Of a stretch of DNA of 64,000 nt, positions 1 through 7,364 are shown in pieces. Origin of the DNA: Vibrio cyclitrophicus (GTDB lineage: Bacteria; Pseudomonadota; Gammaproteobacteria; Enterobacterales; Vibrionaceae). Position 1 is the first letter of the stretch. The number at the start of each line of letters is the position of its first letter. Where the stretch lies: assembly GCF_024347435.1 (NCBI RefSeq), contig NZ_AP025480.1, positions 1,426,001 to 1,490,000 on the forward strand, given 5' to 3'. The position numbers and the translations under genes were made by a program. Below the pieces are notes generated by a model that ran no database searches, was not told the origin of the DNA, and saw only the letters and a list, made by a program, of their open reading frames with translations.

Positions 1-534
1 TTAACTTCTAAAGGTTTGTTAGAGTCCCGCCCGAAAATCGGTACTCGTGTAGTCGACCGCGCATATTGGAACTTTCTTGATCCTCAGCTGATTGAATGGA
101 TGGATGGTCTAACCGACATAGATCAATTCTGTTCTCAGTTTTTAGGCCTTCGCCGTGCGATAGAACCTGAAGCGTGCGCACTGGCGGCTAAATTTGCAAC
201 GGCTGAACAACGCATTGAACTTTCAGAAATCTTCCAAAAAATGGTAGAAGTGGATGAGGCTGAAGTATTTGATCAAGAGCGTTGGACAGATATTGATACT
301 CGTTTTCATAGCTTGATCTTTAATGCGACAGGTAATGACTTCTACCTGCCATTCGGCAATATCTTGACTACGATGTTCGTGAACTTCATCGTGCACTCTT
401 CTGAAGAAGGAAGCACGTGTATCAATGAACACCGTAGAATCTATGAAGCAATCATGGCTGGTGATAGTGATAAGGCACGAGTTGTGTCTGCTGCACACTT
501 GCAAGATGCCAACCACCGTCTGGCGACGGCGTAA
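1..534 (+). CDS. GntR/FadR-family transcriptional regulator, 5' end outside window
   Basis: The frame is open from base 1 and ends at 534, giving 177 residues of the C-terminal part. It is very close to the complete regulator at 26763-27482, so the missing part should be the winged-helix DNA-binding domain. What remains is the last strand of the winged helix (SRPKIGTRVVDRA) and the all-helical FCD ligand domain. The FCD metal-site pattern is visible as D-x-x-x-x-H (DIDTRFH), the H of NEHRRIYEAI and the H of SAAHLQDANH. FadR-type regulators of sugar-acid pathways usually repress and are released by a pathway intermediate. Beside the TctABC operon and alginate genes, a role in alginate or uronate control is inferred. 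A good terminator follows at 611-640. Confidence 0.9.
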   Translation, partial: LTSKGLLESRPKIGTRVVDRAYWNFLDPQLIEWMDGLTDIDQFCSQFLGLRRAIEPEACALAAKFATAEQRIELSEIFQKMVEVDEAEVFDQERWTDIDTRFHSLIFNATGNDFYLPFGNILTTMFVNFIVHSSEEGSTCINEHRRIYEAIMAGDSDKARVVSAAHLQDANHRLATA

Positions 535-610
535 TAGAAATAATCTAGAGCGTAGGTAGATGAGTCACCTCATATAGAGATGAACAGCATTACGCTCGGA
601 TAAACGACTT

Positions 611-640
611 AAAAGGGTATGCCAAGTGCATACCTTTTTT
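611..640 (+). terminator. Intrinsic terminator of the edge FadR-type regulator
   Basis: GGTATGC pairs with GCATACC around a short CAAGT loop and is followed by six T. It is about 75 bases after the stop. A damaged copy of the same hairpin is found at 4672-4701. Confidence 0.75.
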
Positions 641-683
641 GTTGTCTACCGTTTACGAAAATTGGCTGCTTTCATGTATGAAA

Positions 684-711
684 AAAGCCAGAGACTGTTG
701 TCTCTGGCTTT
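684..711 (-). terminator. Terminator of the tct operon
   Basis: AAAGCCAGAGA pairs with TCTCTGGCTTT around a six-base loop. On the minus strand the hairpin is followed by a T run. It lies about 35 bases past the tctA stop and could also work on the plus strand. Confidence 0.8.
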
Positions 712-744
712 GAGTTGTTTCAATATTCTAGCTTAAACAAGCGG

Positions 745-2247
745 CTAATCATGATGTTCGTAAGTTTGCTTTTGTTTCTGCTTTTTCTTCATTTTTAACG
801 TTGAATAAACCGAGAATACAGCTAACACGATAAACGCGAGAGCAATAGGACGCTCATAAAGGAAAGACCAACTGCCATCGTACATCAGCAGTGATTTTCT
901 AAGGTTTGTTTCTGCCATTGGCCCTAAGATGATCGCAAGCAGAATCGGTGAAGAAGGGATATCCAGTTTAGTTAAGATAAAGCCAAGTAGACCGAAACCG
1001 ATTGCAATACCCACATCAAACATCGAGTTGTTAATTGCGTAAGCGCCGACAATTGAAAGGAAGACAATGATTGGAATCATGATGATCTTCGGTACTTCAA
1101 TGATTCGACAGAAGAAGCGAATACCCAGTAAACCAATCACTAACATCACAAGGTTAGCGACCAACATTGAGCTGAACACGCCATAAACCACTTCGGGGTT
1201 TTGGGCGAATAGCAGTGGGCCTGGTGTGAGTCCTTGTACTATAAGTGCACCAAGAAGAACCGCTGCCACGGCATCTCCAGGGACACCTAGTGTTAATAAC
1301 GGAACTAGCGAGCCACCCGTTACGCCGTTGTTTCCAGATTCAGCGGCTGCAAGGCCACGAACCGAGCCTTTACCAAACTCTTCTGGGTTCTTAGACGAAC
1401 GTTTTGCTTCGTTGTAACAAACAAATGCAGATATATCAGCACCAGCACCCGGTACCGAGCCGATAGTTGTTCCCATCAAACCACTTTTTATGGCCGTTGG
1501 TAGCATTTCTTTGAGATCACTTTTACTTAATAGTTTGTGGTCAAATTTCGGTGCAACGACTTTCTTTTCAGAGAACAGCTTCTCTAGTTGGTTTAATGCC
1601 TCAGATAGAGCGAATAAACCAATTAAGACAGGGATGGCATTGATTCCGCTGTAAAGATCCATGATGTCAAAAGTAAATCTTGGCACACTGCTGATTGGGT
1701 CGAGTCCAACAGTTGAAACCAATAATCCAATGGTTCCCGCAAGTAACCCTTTAAAAATGTTGTTCGAAGAAACACTCGCAATAATCGTTAAACCAAACAG
1801 AGCGAGTGCAAAATATTCTGGCGCATTAAAACGCAGTGCAAAGGTCGCTAATTTAGGCGCAATCGCGATGAGGACGATAGTACTTAACAGCCCGCCAATA
1901 AATGATGCAACAGCAGAAATACTTAATGCTCTTGCTGCTTGTCCTCTAACAGCCATAGTGTGACCGTCGAGTACACTTGCTGCAGAAGCCGGTGTTCCTG
2001 GGGTTTTAAGTAAAATTGCGGCAATTGAGCCACCGTAAATCCCACCAATGTATACACCAATTAACATCACAAGGGCTGAAGTCGGTTCCATGCCAAAGGT
2101 AAATGGAAGGAGAATTGCTACGCCCATTGTCGCTGTAAGTCCGGGTAGTGCGCCTAAAATAACGCCGCCCAGTACGCCAAAAACAAGGACAGGAAGCACT
2201 GCAAAGCTAACTGCAGTTGCGAGACCATCGATTAGATATTCAAACAT
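745..2247 (-). CDS. tctA: Tripartite tricarboxylate transporter, large permease subunit (TctA family)
   Basis: The product is a 500-residue polytopic inner-membrane protein with the TctA family layout. The N-terminal glycine-rich segment (GVLGGVILGALPGLTATMG) and the conserved LLKTPGTPASAASVLDGH stretch are clear. The start chosen is the ATG reading MFEYLIDGL, with AGGAGG just upstream inside the end of tctB; an in-frame start six codons earlier would overlap tctB and has no better ribosome site. TctA is the large membrane pore of a sodium- or proton-driven uptake system that works with TctB and the periplasmic TctC. Known substrates of the family are carboxylates. The setting and a FadR-type operator in front of the operon suggest an acidic sugar or alginate-derived acid here, which is inference. 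Confidence 0.92.
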   Translation of the reverse strand: MFEYLIDGLATAVSFAVLPVLVFGVLGGVILGALPGLTATMGVAILLPFTFGMEPTSALVMLIGVYIGGIYGGSIAAILLKTPGTPASAASVLDGHTMAVRGQAARALSISAVASFIGGLLSTIVLIAIAPKLATFALRFNAPEYFALALFGLTIIASVSSNNIFKGLLAGTIGLLVSTVGLDPISSVPRFTFDIMDLYSGINAIPVLIGLFALSEALNQLEKLFSEKKVVAPKFDHKLLSKSDLKEMLPTAIKSGLMGTTIGSVPGAGADISAFVCYNEAKRSSKNPEEFGKGSVRGLAAAESGNNGVTGGSLVPLLTLGVPGDAVAAVLLGALIVQGLTPGPLLFAQNPEVVYGVFSSMLVANLVMLVIGLLGIRFFCRIIEVPKIIMIPIIVFLSIVGAYAINNSMFDVGIAIGFGLLGFILTKLDIPSSPILLAIILGPMAETNLRKSLLMYDGSWSFLYERPIALAFIVLAVFSVYSTLKMKKKQKQKQTYEHHD

Positions 2248-2255
2248 ATGACCTC

Positions 2256-2717
2256 CTAAGACCACGTTGCTTCAGGAAGCGCGATGTAGAACACCTCGCC
2301 AAATAGATAGTAAACCGCGAACACAAAGACAACGGCGACAACGTAATAGATTGGCTTCTTCACTTTGAAGTAAACGAGGTAGAACATAAATGCAATCAAA
2401 CTAGCATAAAGGTAGCCAACTACACTGATGAGTAATGCGTAGCCAATAAGAAAAGCAACGCCGAAAATCGACATCTTGCTTATCATCGCTTCTTGTTGTT
2501 CAGAGGCACCTTTTAATTTGTGTTGAACGATGAGAACAATACAGATAGCAATTTGGGCAATCACAATCATCATCGGGAAGAATTTTGCATCGACACTTGC
2601 ATCTTGGTACATCGGACGATCAAATTGAGTGATCAGCGCGAACGCGATTGCGCTAAGGATAATGATGATAGAAGGGAAAACGACGTTTCGGTTTAAGTAA
2701 GAGTGAGAGTTAGACAT
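2256..2717 (-). CDS. tctB: Tripartite tricarboxylate transporter, small permease subunit (TctB family)
   Basis: The product is 153 residues with four predicted membrane segments, the usual TctB size. The ATG reading MSNSHSYLNRNVV was preferred because AGGGGT lies eight bases before it; a GTG 57 bases upstream would add a short hydrophobic leader without a clear ribosome site. It sits between tctC and tctA with an eight-base gap to tctA. TctB is needed with TctA for transport, but its sequence is poorly conserved, so the call relies on size, topology and place in the operon. Confidence 0.85.
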   Translation of the reverse strand: MSNSHSYLNRNVVFPSIIIILSAIAFALITQFDRPMYQDASVDAKFFPMMIVIAQIAICIVLIVQHKLKGASEQQEAMISKMSIFGVAFLIGYALLISVVGYLYASLIAFMFYLVYFKVKKPIYYVVAVVFVFAVYYLFGEVFYIALPEATWS

Positions 2718-2766
2718 GGAGTTTACCCCTAAAAAGTAAAGCAAGGGAAAGGTACAAACTAGTAAC

Positions 2767-2796
2767 AGAGGCACAACTGATAAAAGCTGTGCCTCT
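2767..2796 (-). other. Intercistronic hairpin between tctC and tctB
   Basis: AGAGGCACA and TGTGCCTCT form a 9-bp stem with a 12-base loop just after the tctC stop. No T run follows on the minus strand, so it is not a normal terminator. A likely role is to protect the tctC 3' end so that more binding protein than permease is made. Confidence 0.6.
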
Positions 2797-2805
2797 GAAC
2801 AAAGG

Positions 2806-3732
2806 TTATTGAATTAATTGAGTCAATGATTTTGTATCTTCTGCAACAAACTCAGTGAAGGCTTTGTCATCAAGATTGTGAATCGTCATTGCACCTTTCG
2901 CCATGAAAGTTTTGAACTCTTCACTTGCCATTGCTTCATCAAATGCAGCCCCCAGCTTCTCGATTACTGCATCAGGTGTATCTTTTGGAGCACCAATACC
3001 GCGCCATGTACCTGTTACTACATCAATGCCTTGCTCTTTCAAAGTAGGAACATCTGGAATGTACTGAATACGTTCTTCAGACATGACACCTAATGCCTTT
3101 AGTTGGCCTGAACGAAGTTGAGCGATAGCTTCACCAGGAGTAACCATAGTGACGTCTGTGTGATGGCCTAGTACAGCAGGAATTGCTTCTGATGCACCGT
3201 TGTAAGGGATAGCGTTTAATTTAATGCCTTGATCTTTTTCAAGAGACATTAGGTAGAAGTTTGGCGCAGCGGTTGAAGCGAATTTTACGCTGCCTGGTTT
3301 TTCTTTGGCTTCCTTAATCAGGTCGTTAATCGTGTTGTATGGGCTATCTGCTGCAACCAATACGACCGCAGGATCTAAGTTAACTAAACGAATGAGTTTA
3401 AAGTCGTCAGCGGTATGACGCATCAAACCCATTTGAGGAAGTGAAGCGATTTCACGTGTTACTACTGTTAATGTGTAACCATCCGCACGCTGCTGAGCAC
3501 CAAAGCTCATCCCAACTGCGCCTGCGCCACCAGTACGGTTCATGATTGAAATATTTTGCCCAAGAATGTCTTTCGCGCTATTTGCAAGAGTACGACCAAC
3601 GGCATCGGTGCCGCCGCCCGCGCCAAATGGCACAACTAAGCGAATGTTTTTAATTGGATAGTCAGCTGCAATTGACGTTGCAGAAACAAGTATACCGGCT
3701 GCTAGCATAATGGATTTTAATAGTTTACTCAT
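2806..3732 (-). CDS. tctC: Tripartite tricarboxylate transporter, periplasmic binding protein (TctC/Bug family)
   Basis: The product has 308 residues, with a Sec signal peptide ending near TSIAA and then the family start DYPIKNIRLVVPFGAGGGTD. The glycine-rich loop GAGGGTDAVGR and the conserved PYNGASEAIPAVLGHHTD region are typical of the Bug-type Venus-flytrap fold. It captures a carboxylate in the periplasm and hands it to TctA/TctB. It is followed by a hairpin and then tctB and tctA, and is preceded by a small gene only 25 bases away, so the four genes look like one operon. The ligand cannot be read from the sequence; an alginate-derived acid is a guess from context. Confidence 0.93.
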   Translation of the reverse strand: MSKLLKSIMLAAGILVSATSIAADYPIKNIRLVVPFGAGGGTDAVGRTLANSAKDILGQNISIMNRTGGAGAVGMSFGAQQRADGYTLTVVTREIASLPQMGLMRHTADDFKLIRLVNLDPAVVLVAADSPYNTINDLIKEAKEKPGSVKFASTAAPNFYLMSLEKDQGIKLNAIPYNGASEAIPAVLGHHTDVTMVTPGEAIAQLRSGQLKALGVMSEERIQYIPDVPTLKEQGIDVVTGTWRGIGAPKDTPDAVIEKLGAAFDEAMASEEFKTFMAKGAMTIHNLDDKAFTEFVAEDTKSLTQLIQ

Positions 3733-3757
3733 AATAAGTACCTTCTGTTTCTAATTA

Positions 3758-4228
3758 TTAGCGATATGTTTTTGTAGGGTTTTCTGCTTTTTCTGTTTGG
3801 TATTCGTGCATTGCTAACTGTTCAATAGCTATCGCTATCCAGCCACTGATCAGCATGTCATACCATTGTTGTACACCACTGCAGGCAACAACCACGTTTC
3901 CGTAAACAAACGAACCATAAAACAGTAAGTCTTCGTCACGTAGTGAAGATGGGTGTTGGGAGTGCAGTGTTAGATTGCTTGTCGATTCTCGCCACGCTTG
4001 TTGTGCTTTCTTACGGGCAAGGTGATCAAACTTGATTGTCCAGTTGTCAGGAGCTCCTAACGACTCTTCATATAGAATGGCGTCTTCAAAAGAGGCTTCC
4101 CAAGGCTTGAGGTGTGGATTCATAACGACAATATGCAGTTCTTTTCTATTCGTTCTTTCAAACAGCTTGTCGATAGAGGGTTTAACGATATCGATAGCGT
4201 CTTGAGTGATATCTTTCATTGATCGCAT
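3758..4228 (-). CDS. Conserved small protein leading the tct operon, function unknown
   Basis: The product has 156 residues, no signal peptide and no clear membrane segment. The start at 4228 was chosen because AAGGA lies eight bases before it. The longer open frame to 4288 would run through the FadR-type operator at 4266-4278, so it is rejected. The C-terminal half (FYGSFVYGNVVVACSGVQ, then WYDMLISGWIAIAIEQLA) has a faint likeness to GlcG/HbpS-type small proteins, but I do not recognise it firmly. It is the first gene before tctC and may bind or process the transported acid; this is inference from operon position only. Confidence 0.7.
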   Translation of the reverse strand: MRSMKDITQDAIDIVKPSIDKLFERTNRKELHIVVMNPHLKPWEASFEDAILYEESLGAPDNWTIKFDHLARKKAQQAWRESTSNLTLHSQHPSSLRDEDLLFYGSFVYGNVVVACSGVQQWYDMLISGWIAIAIEQLAMHEYQTEKAENPTKTYR

Positions 4229-4265
4229 TCCACATGTCCTTACGTTTGGTAGATGAATATAGAAT

Positions 4266-4278
4266 ATTGTATGACAAT
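4266..4278. promoter_or_regulatory. FadR-type operator in front of the tct operon
   Basis: ATTGT-ATG-ACAAT is a perfect inverted repeat with the GT-N3-AC core of FadR-type regulators. It lies about 40 bases upstream of the first gene of the tct operon. Confidence 0.7.
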
Positions 4279-4546
4279 AATTCTTCAATTAACGATGACT
4301 TGGAAGCGGGGAGCGATCACAAGTGAAAGTCTTCTAACAAGACTTCGATCTTGTTTTGACCATATTCTGGCGGAAATAGTGTGATTCTGGTCTTTTTTTG
4401 AGCTGGGTGTAAATGGACACAGATCCAGTTTTATTTTGGCTGATTTCCTAGATATAAATTCACCACCATATGCTCGCCGTTCTGTTAATTCATATGGGAG
4501 AAAATTTTGGCTTGATAATCGAGCGTCCTATAACACAACGAGTTAT

Positions 4547-4701
4547 ATGCGAACATGTCAGCGGCTCACCTGCAAGACGCTAACCACCCTTAAGCTAAAC
4601 GCGTGTTTCAACTATTATGTGAACCACTTAAACGTCCCGATGAACCATTTATAGGTTCATCAAAACCAGTCAAAAAGGTATACCAAGTGAATGCTTTTTT
4701 G
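4547..4701 (+). pseudogene. Decayed 3' end and terminator of a FadR-type regulator copy
   Basis: In one frame 4558-4590 reads SAAHLQDANHP and then a stop, matching SAAHLQDANHR near the end of the regulator at the left edge. About 80 bases further, 4672-4701 repeats that gene's terminator (GGTATACCAAGTGAATGC against GGTATGCCAAGTGCATAC) followed by T runs. Sequence further upstream has only scattered likeness. This is best read as the relic of a duplicated regulator whose front has been lost. Confidence 0.65.
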
Positions 4702-5110
4702 TTTTTAAGAAGTGTGTTGCAACATGTGTAGCACGGTTTTGGTTCACTCCCGATTAACTCTTTCTTAAGGCAATTTTTCTTGTATACGTTTAGCGGTAGT
4801 TCTTTCTACGATCGTAATTAAGAGAATATTGCGGCGAGATTTGTGTTTTAGACACTCGATCTCTCCTCAAATAATTATGCGCCATCCATGATTTTTCATT
4901 TTTTATCTTTTGAATCCATCATCATCTCAACAAGATATGTGGCTTCTATATTGAGTAACTTACGTAGAATTCTAATAGAATTAGCTACTCTCAATTGATA
5001 TAAAACACTGGTTTATTGTGTGATAAATGAGGGTGATTCAGCTCTGATTTGGCTTTTATTATTTTTGAGAATTTTATATTTATATGTGTTTGGTTGTATT
5101 TGTTAATAAG

Positions 5111-5126
5111 TGTGCAAAGTCTCACT
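5111..5126. promoter_or_regulatory. Possible CRP (cAMP receptor protein) site
   Basis: TGTGC-AAAGTC-TCACT is close to the CRP consensus TGTGA-N6-TCACA, two mismatches. It lies about 240 bases before the symporter, the same distance as the perfect CRP site before the second symporter. Confidence 0.4.
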
Positions 5127-5296
5127 TTTTTGTAAGTCATTGATTTTTATAGGGTGGGTGTTATTGGTGGGTGGTTTTTCATGTTTTCACCTCAAACCCC
5201 AGTAATTTCCTTAATGGATTAGCCATATTCCATCCTATGTCATATATATAATTAACTTAATCAATCAAAATAAGATCACCATCACTTATTTGGATT

Positions 5297-5309
5297 ATTG
5301 TACTACAAA
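5297..5309. promoter_or_regulatory. FadR-type operator before first symporter
   Basis: ATTGT-ACT-ACAAA, near-perfect palindrome with the GT-N3-AC core, about 60 bases upstream of the start codon. Confidence 0.7.
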
Positions 5310-5367
5310 TAAGGTTTGAGATTTCCTATAGTCCTCGTATCAAATTACAACGGACAAAGGATACACG

Positions 5368-7146
5368 ATGGAACTCAACACGATTATTGTCGGCATTTAT
5401 TTCCTATTCTTGATTGCGATAGGTTGGATGTTTAGAACATTTACAAGTACCACCAGTGATTACTTCCGCGGGGGCGGTAATATGCTATGGTGGATGGTTG
5501 GTGCAACCGCCTTTATGACCCAGTTTAGTGCATGGACATTCACCGGTGCGGCAGGTAAAGCGTATAACGATGGTTTTGCCGTAGCGGTTATCTTTATAGC
5601 CAATGCTTTTGGTTACTTCATGAACTTTGCATACTTCGCGCCTAAGTTCCGCCAACTACGTGTAGTGACGGTAATAGAAGCAATCCGTATGCGTTTTGGC
5701 GCGACTAACGAACAAGTGTTTACTTGGTCTTCAATGCCAAACAGTGTGGTTTCTGCAGGTGTATGGTTAAACGCATTAGCAATCATTGCTTCTGGTATCT
5801 TCGGCTTCGACATGACAGCGACTATCTGGATTACTGGTTTAGTAGTATTAGCTATGTCGGTAACGGGCGGTTCATGGGCAGTTATCGCATCTGATTTTAT
5901 GCAGATGGTTATCATCATGGCAGTTACGGTAACTTGTGCGGTTGTAGCGGTTGTACAAGGTGGTGGTGTTGGTGAAATCGTCAGTAACTTCCCTGTAGCA
6001 GAAGGCGGTTCATTCCTTTCTGGTAACAACATTAACTACCTAAGCATCTTCAGCATCTGGGCATTTTTCATCTTCGTGAAGCAATTCTCAATCACGAACA
6101 ACATGCTTAACTCTTACCGTTACCTAGCGGCTAAAGACTCAAAGAACGCTAAGAAAGCAGCGCTACTTGCATGTATTCTAATGCTTTGTGGTGTATTCAT
6201 CTGGTTCATGCCTTCTTGGTACATTGCTGGTCAAGGTGTCGACCTAGCAGCAGCTTACCCAGAAGCAGGTAAGAAAGCGGGTGACTTTGCATACCTATAC
6301 TTTGTACAAGAGTACATGCCAGCAGGTATGGTAGGTCTTCTAGTTGCAGCGATGTTTGCAGCGACAATGTCTTCAATGGACTCAGGTCTAAACCGTAACT
6401 CAGGTATCTTTGTTAAGAACTTCTACGAAACTATTGTTCGTAAAGGCAACGCAAGTGAGAAAGAGCTGGTAACAGTTTCTAAGATTACTTCTGCAGTCTT
6501 CGGTATTGCTATCATTCTTATCGCCCAGTTCATTAACTCGCTTAAAGGTTTGAGCCTGTTCGATACAATGATGTACGTTGGTGCTCTAATCGGCTTCCCA
6601 ATGACAATCCCTGCATTCCTTGGCTTCTTCATCAAGAAGACTCCAGACTGGGCAGGTTGGGGTACGCTAGTAGTGGGTGGTCTTGTGTCTTACTACGTAG
6701 GTTTCGTTGTAAATGCTGAAATGGTGTCATCTGTATTCGGTCTTGAAGAGCTAACGAGCCGCGAATGGTCTGATGTTAAAGTTGCGATTGGTCTAATTGG
6801 TCACATCACACTAACAGGTGGCTTCTTCATCCTATCGACATTGTTCTACAAACCACTGTCTGATAAGCGTCAAGCAGACGTTGATAAGTTCTTCGGTAAT
6901 CTGTCTACTCCTCTAGTTGCGGAGTCAGCGGAACAGAAAGTACTGGATAACAAGCAGCGTGAAATGCTTGGTAAACTGATTGCAGTAGCAGGTATTGGTA
7001 TTATGCTAATGGCTCTGCTAACTAACCCAATGTGGGGACGTCTAGTCTTCATCTTATGTGGTGTGATTGTTGGTGGTGTTGGTGTACTACTTGTGAAAGC
7101 GGTCGATGATGGCGGCAAGCAAGCGAAAGCAGTGACTGAAAGCTAA
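5368..7146 (+). CDS. Sodium:solute symporter (SSS family), probable oligoalginate/uronate importer
   Basis: The product has 592 residues with about 14 membrane helices, a large SSS-family (SLC5-like) size. The N-terminus (NTIIVGIYFLFLIAIGWMFR) and the TSTTSDYFRGGGNMLWWMVG segment are typical of the family. The start has AAAGGA eight bases upstream. It is almost the same protein as the symporter at 36932, differing mostly in the last third. V. splendidus alginate loci carry SSS transporters named Toa (oligoalginate transport); this gene fits that group but I cannot tell which member. It has its own terminator and the PL17 gene follows with its own operator. Confidence 0.93.
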   Translation: MELNTIIVGIYFLFLIAIGWMFRTFTSTTSDYFRGGGNMLWWMVGATAFMTQFSAWTFTGAAGKAYNDGFAVAVIFIANAFGYFMNFAYFAPKFRQLRVVTVIEAIRMRFGATNEQVFTWSSMPNSVVSAGVWLNALAIIASGIFGFDMTATIWITGLVVLAMSVTGGSWAVIASDFMQMVIIMAVTVTCAVVAVVQGGGVGEIVSNFPVAEGGSFLSGNNINYLSIFSIWAFFIFVKQFSITNNMLNSYRYLAAKDSKNAKKAALLACILMLCGVFIWFMPSWYIAGQGVDLAAAYPEAGKKAGDFAYLYFVQEYMPAGMVGLLVAAMFAATMSSMDSGLNRNSGIFVKNFYETIVRKGNASEKELVTVSKITSAVFGIAIILIAQFINSLKGLSLFDTMMYVGALIGFPMTIPAFLGFFIKKTPDWAGWGTLVVGGLVSYYVGFVVNAEMVSSVFGLEELTSREWSDVKVAIGLIGHITLTGGFFILSTLFYKPLSDKRQADVDKFFGNLSTPLVAESAEQKVLDNKQREMLGKLIAVAGIGIMLMALLTNPMWGRLVFILCGVIVGGVGVLLVKAVDDGGKQAKAVTES

Positions 7147-7170
7147 TACATAGAAAACGTTTATAATAGA

Positions 7171-7202
7171 ATGCGACGACTCGAAAGGGCGTCGCATTTT
7201 TT
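7171..7202 (+). terminator. Terminator of first symporter
   Basis: ATGCGACG pairs with CGTCGCAT and is followed by six T. Confidence 0.8.
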
Positions 7203-7296
7203 GCTTTGCGAAGCGAGTAAACGTGTCAGCCTTACAACATCAGACCTAAATCACGAAAACTGTAAAAAATTGTACGATTGAACCGAAATACATTCA

Positions 7297-7309
7297 ATTG
7301 TCCTACAAT
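7297..7309. promoter_or_regulatory. FadR-type operator before the PL17 lyase
   Basis: ATTGT-CCT-ACAAT has perfect arms, about 55 bases before the start codon. A partial second copy (ATTGT-ACG-ATTG) lies at 7269-7280. Confidence 0.7.
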
Positions 7310-7364
7310 AAGACGTATATTATTGCTAATTCCTTTCAGTCAACTTGAAAATAAGTGAGTTAGA

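Larger units (their letters stand above)
4229..5367. other. Intergenic region between tct operon and first symporter
   Basis: The 1.1-kb gap holds the tct operator (4266-4278), a decayed regulator 3' end with its terminator (about 4547-4701), a possible CRP site (5111-5126) and the symporter operator (5297-5309). The rest is AT-rich with no credible gene. The 72-codon open frame at 4436-4654 runs across the decayed regulator in the wrong frame and was left out. Confidence 0.7.

Noticed and set aside
2248..2265. Longer tctA start at 2265
   Set aside because: It would overlap tctB and lacks a ribosome site, while the ATG at 2247 has AGGAGG just upstream.
4436..4654. 72-codon plus-strand frame
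   Set aside because: It crosses the decayed regulator end in a different frame, has no ribosome site and the remnant's own frame explains the similarity.
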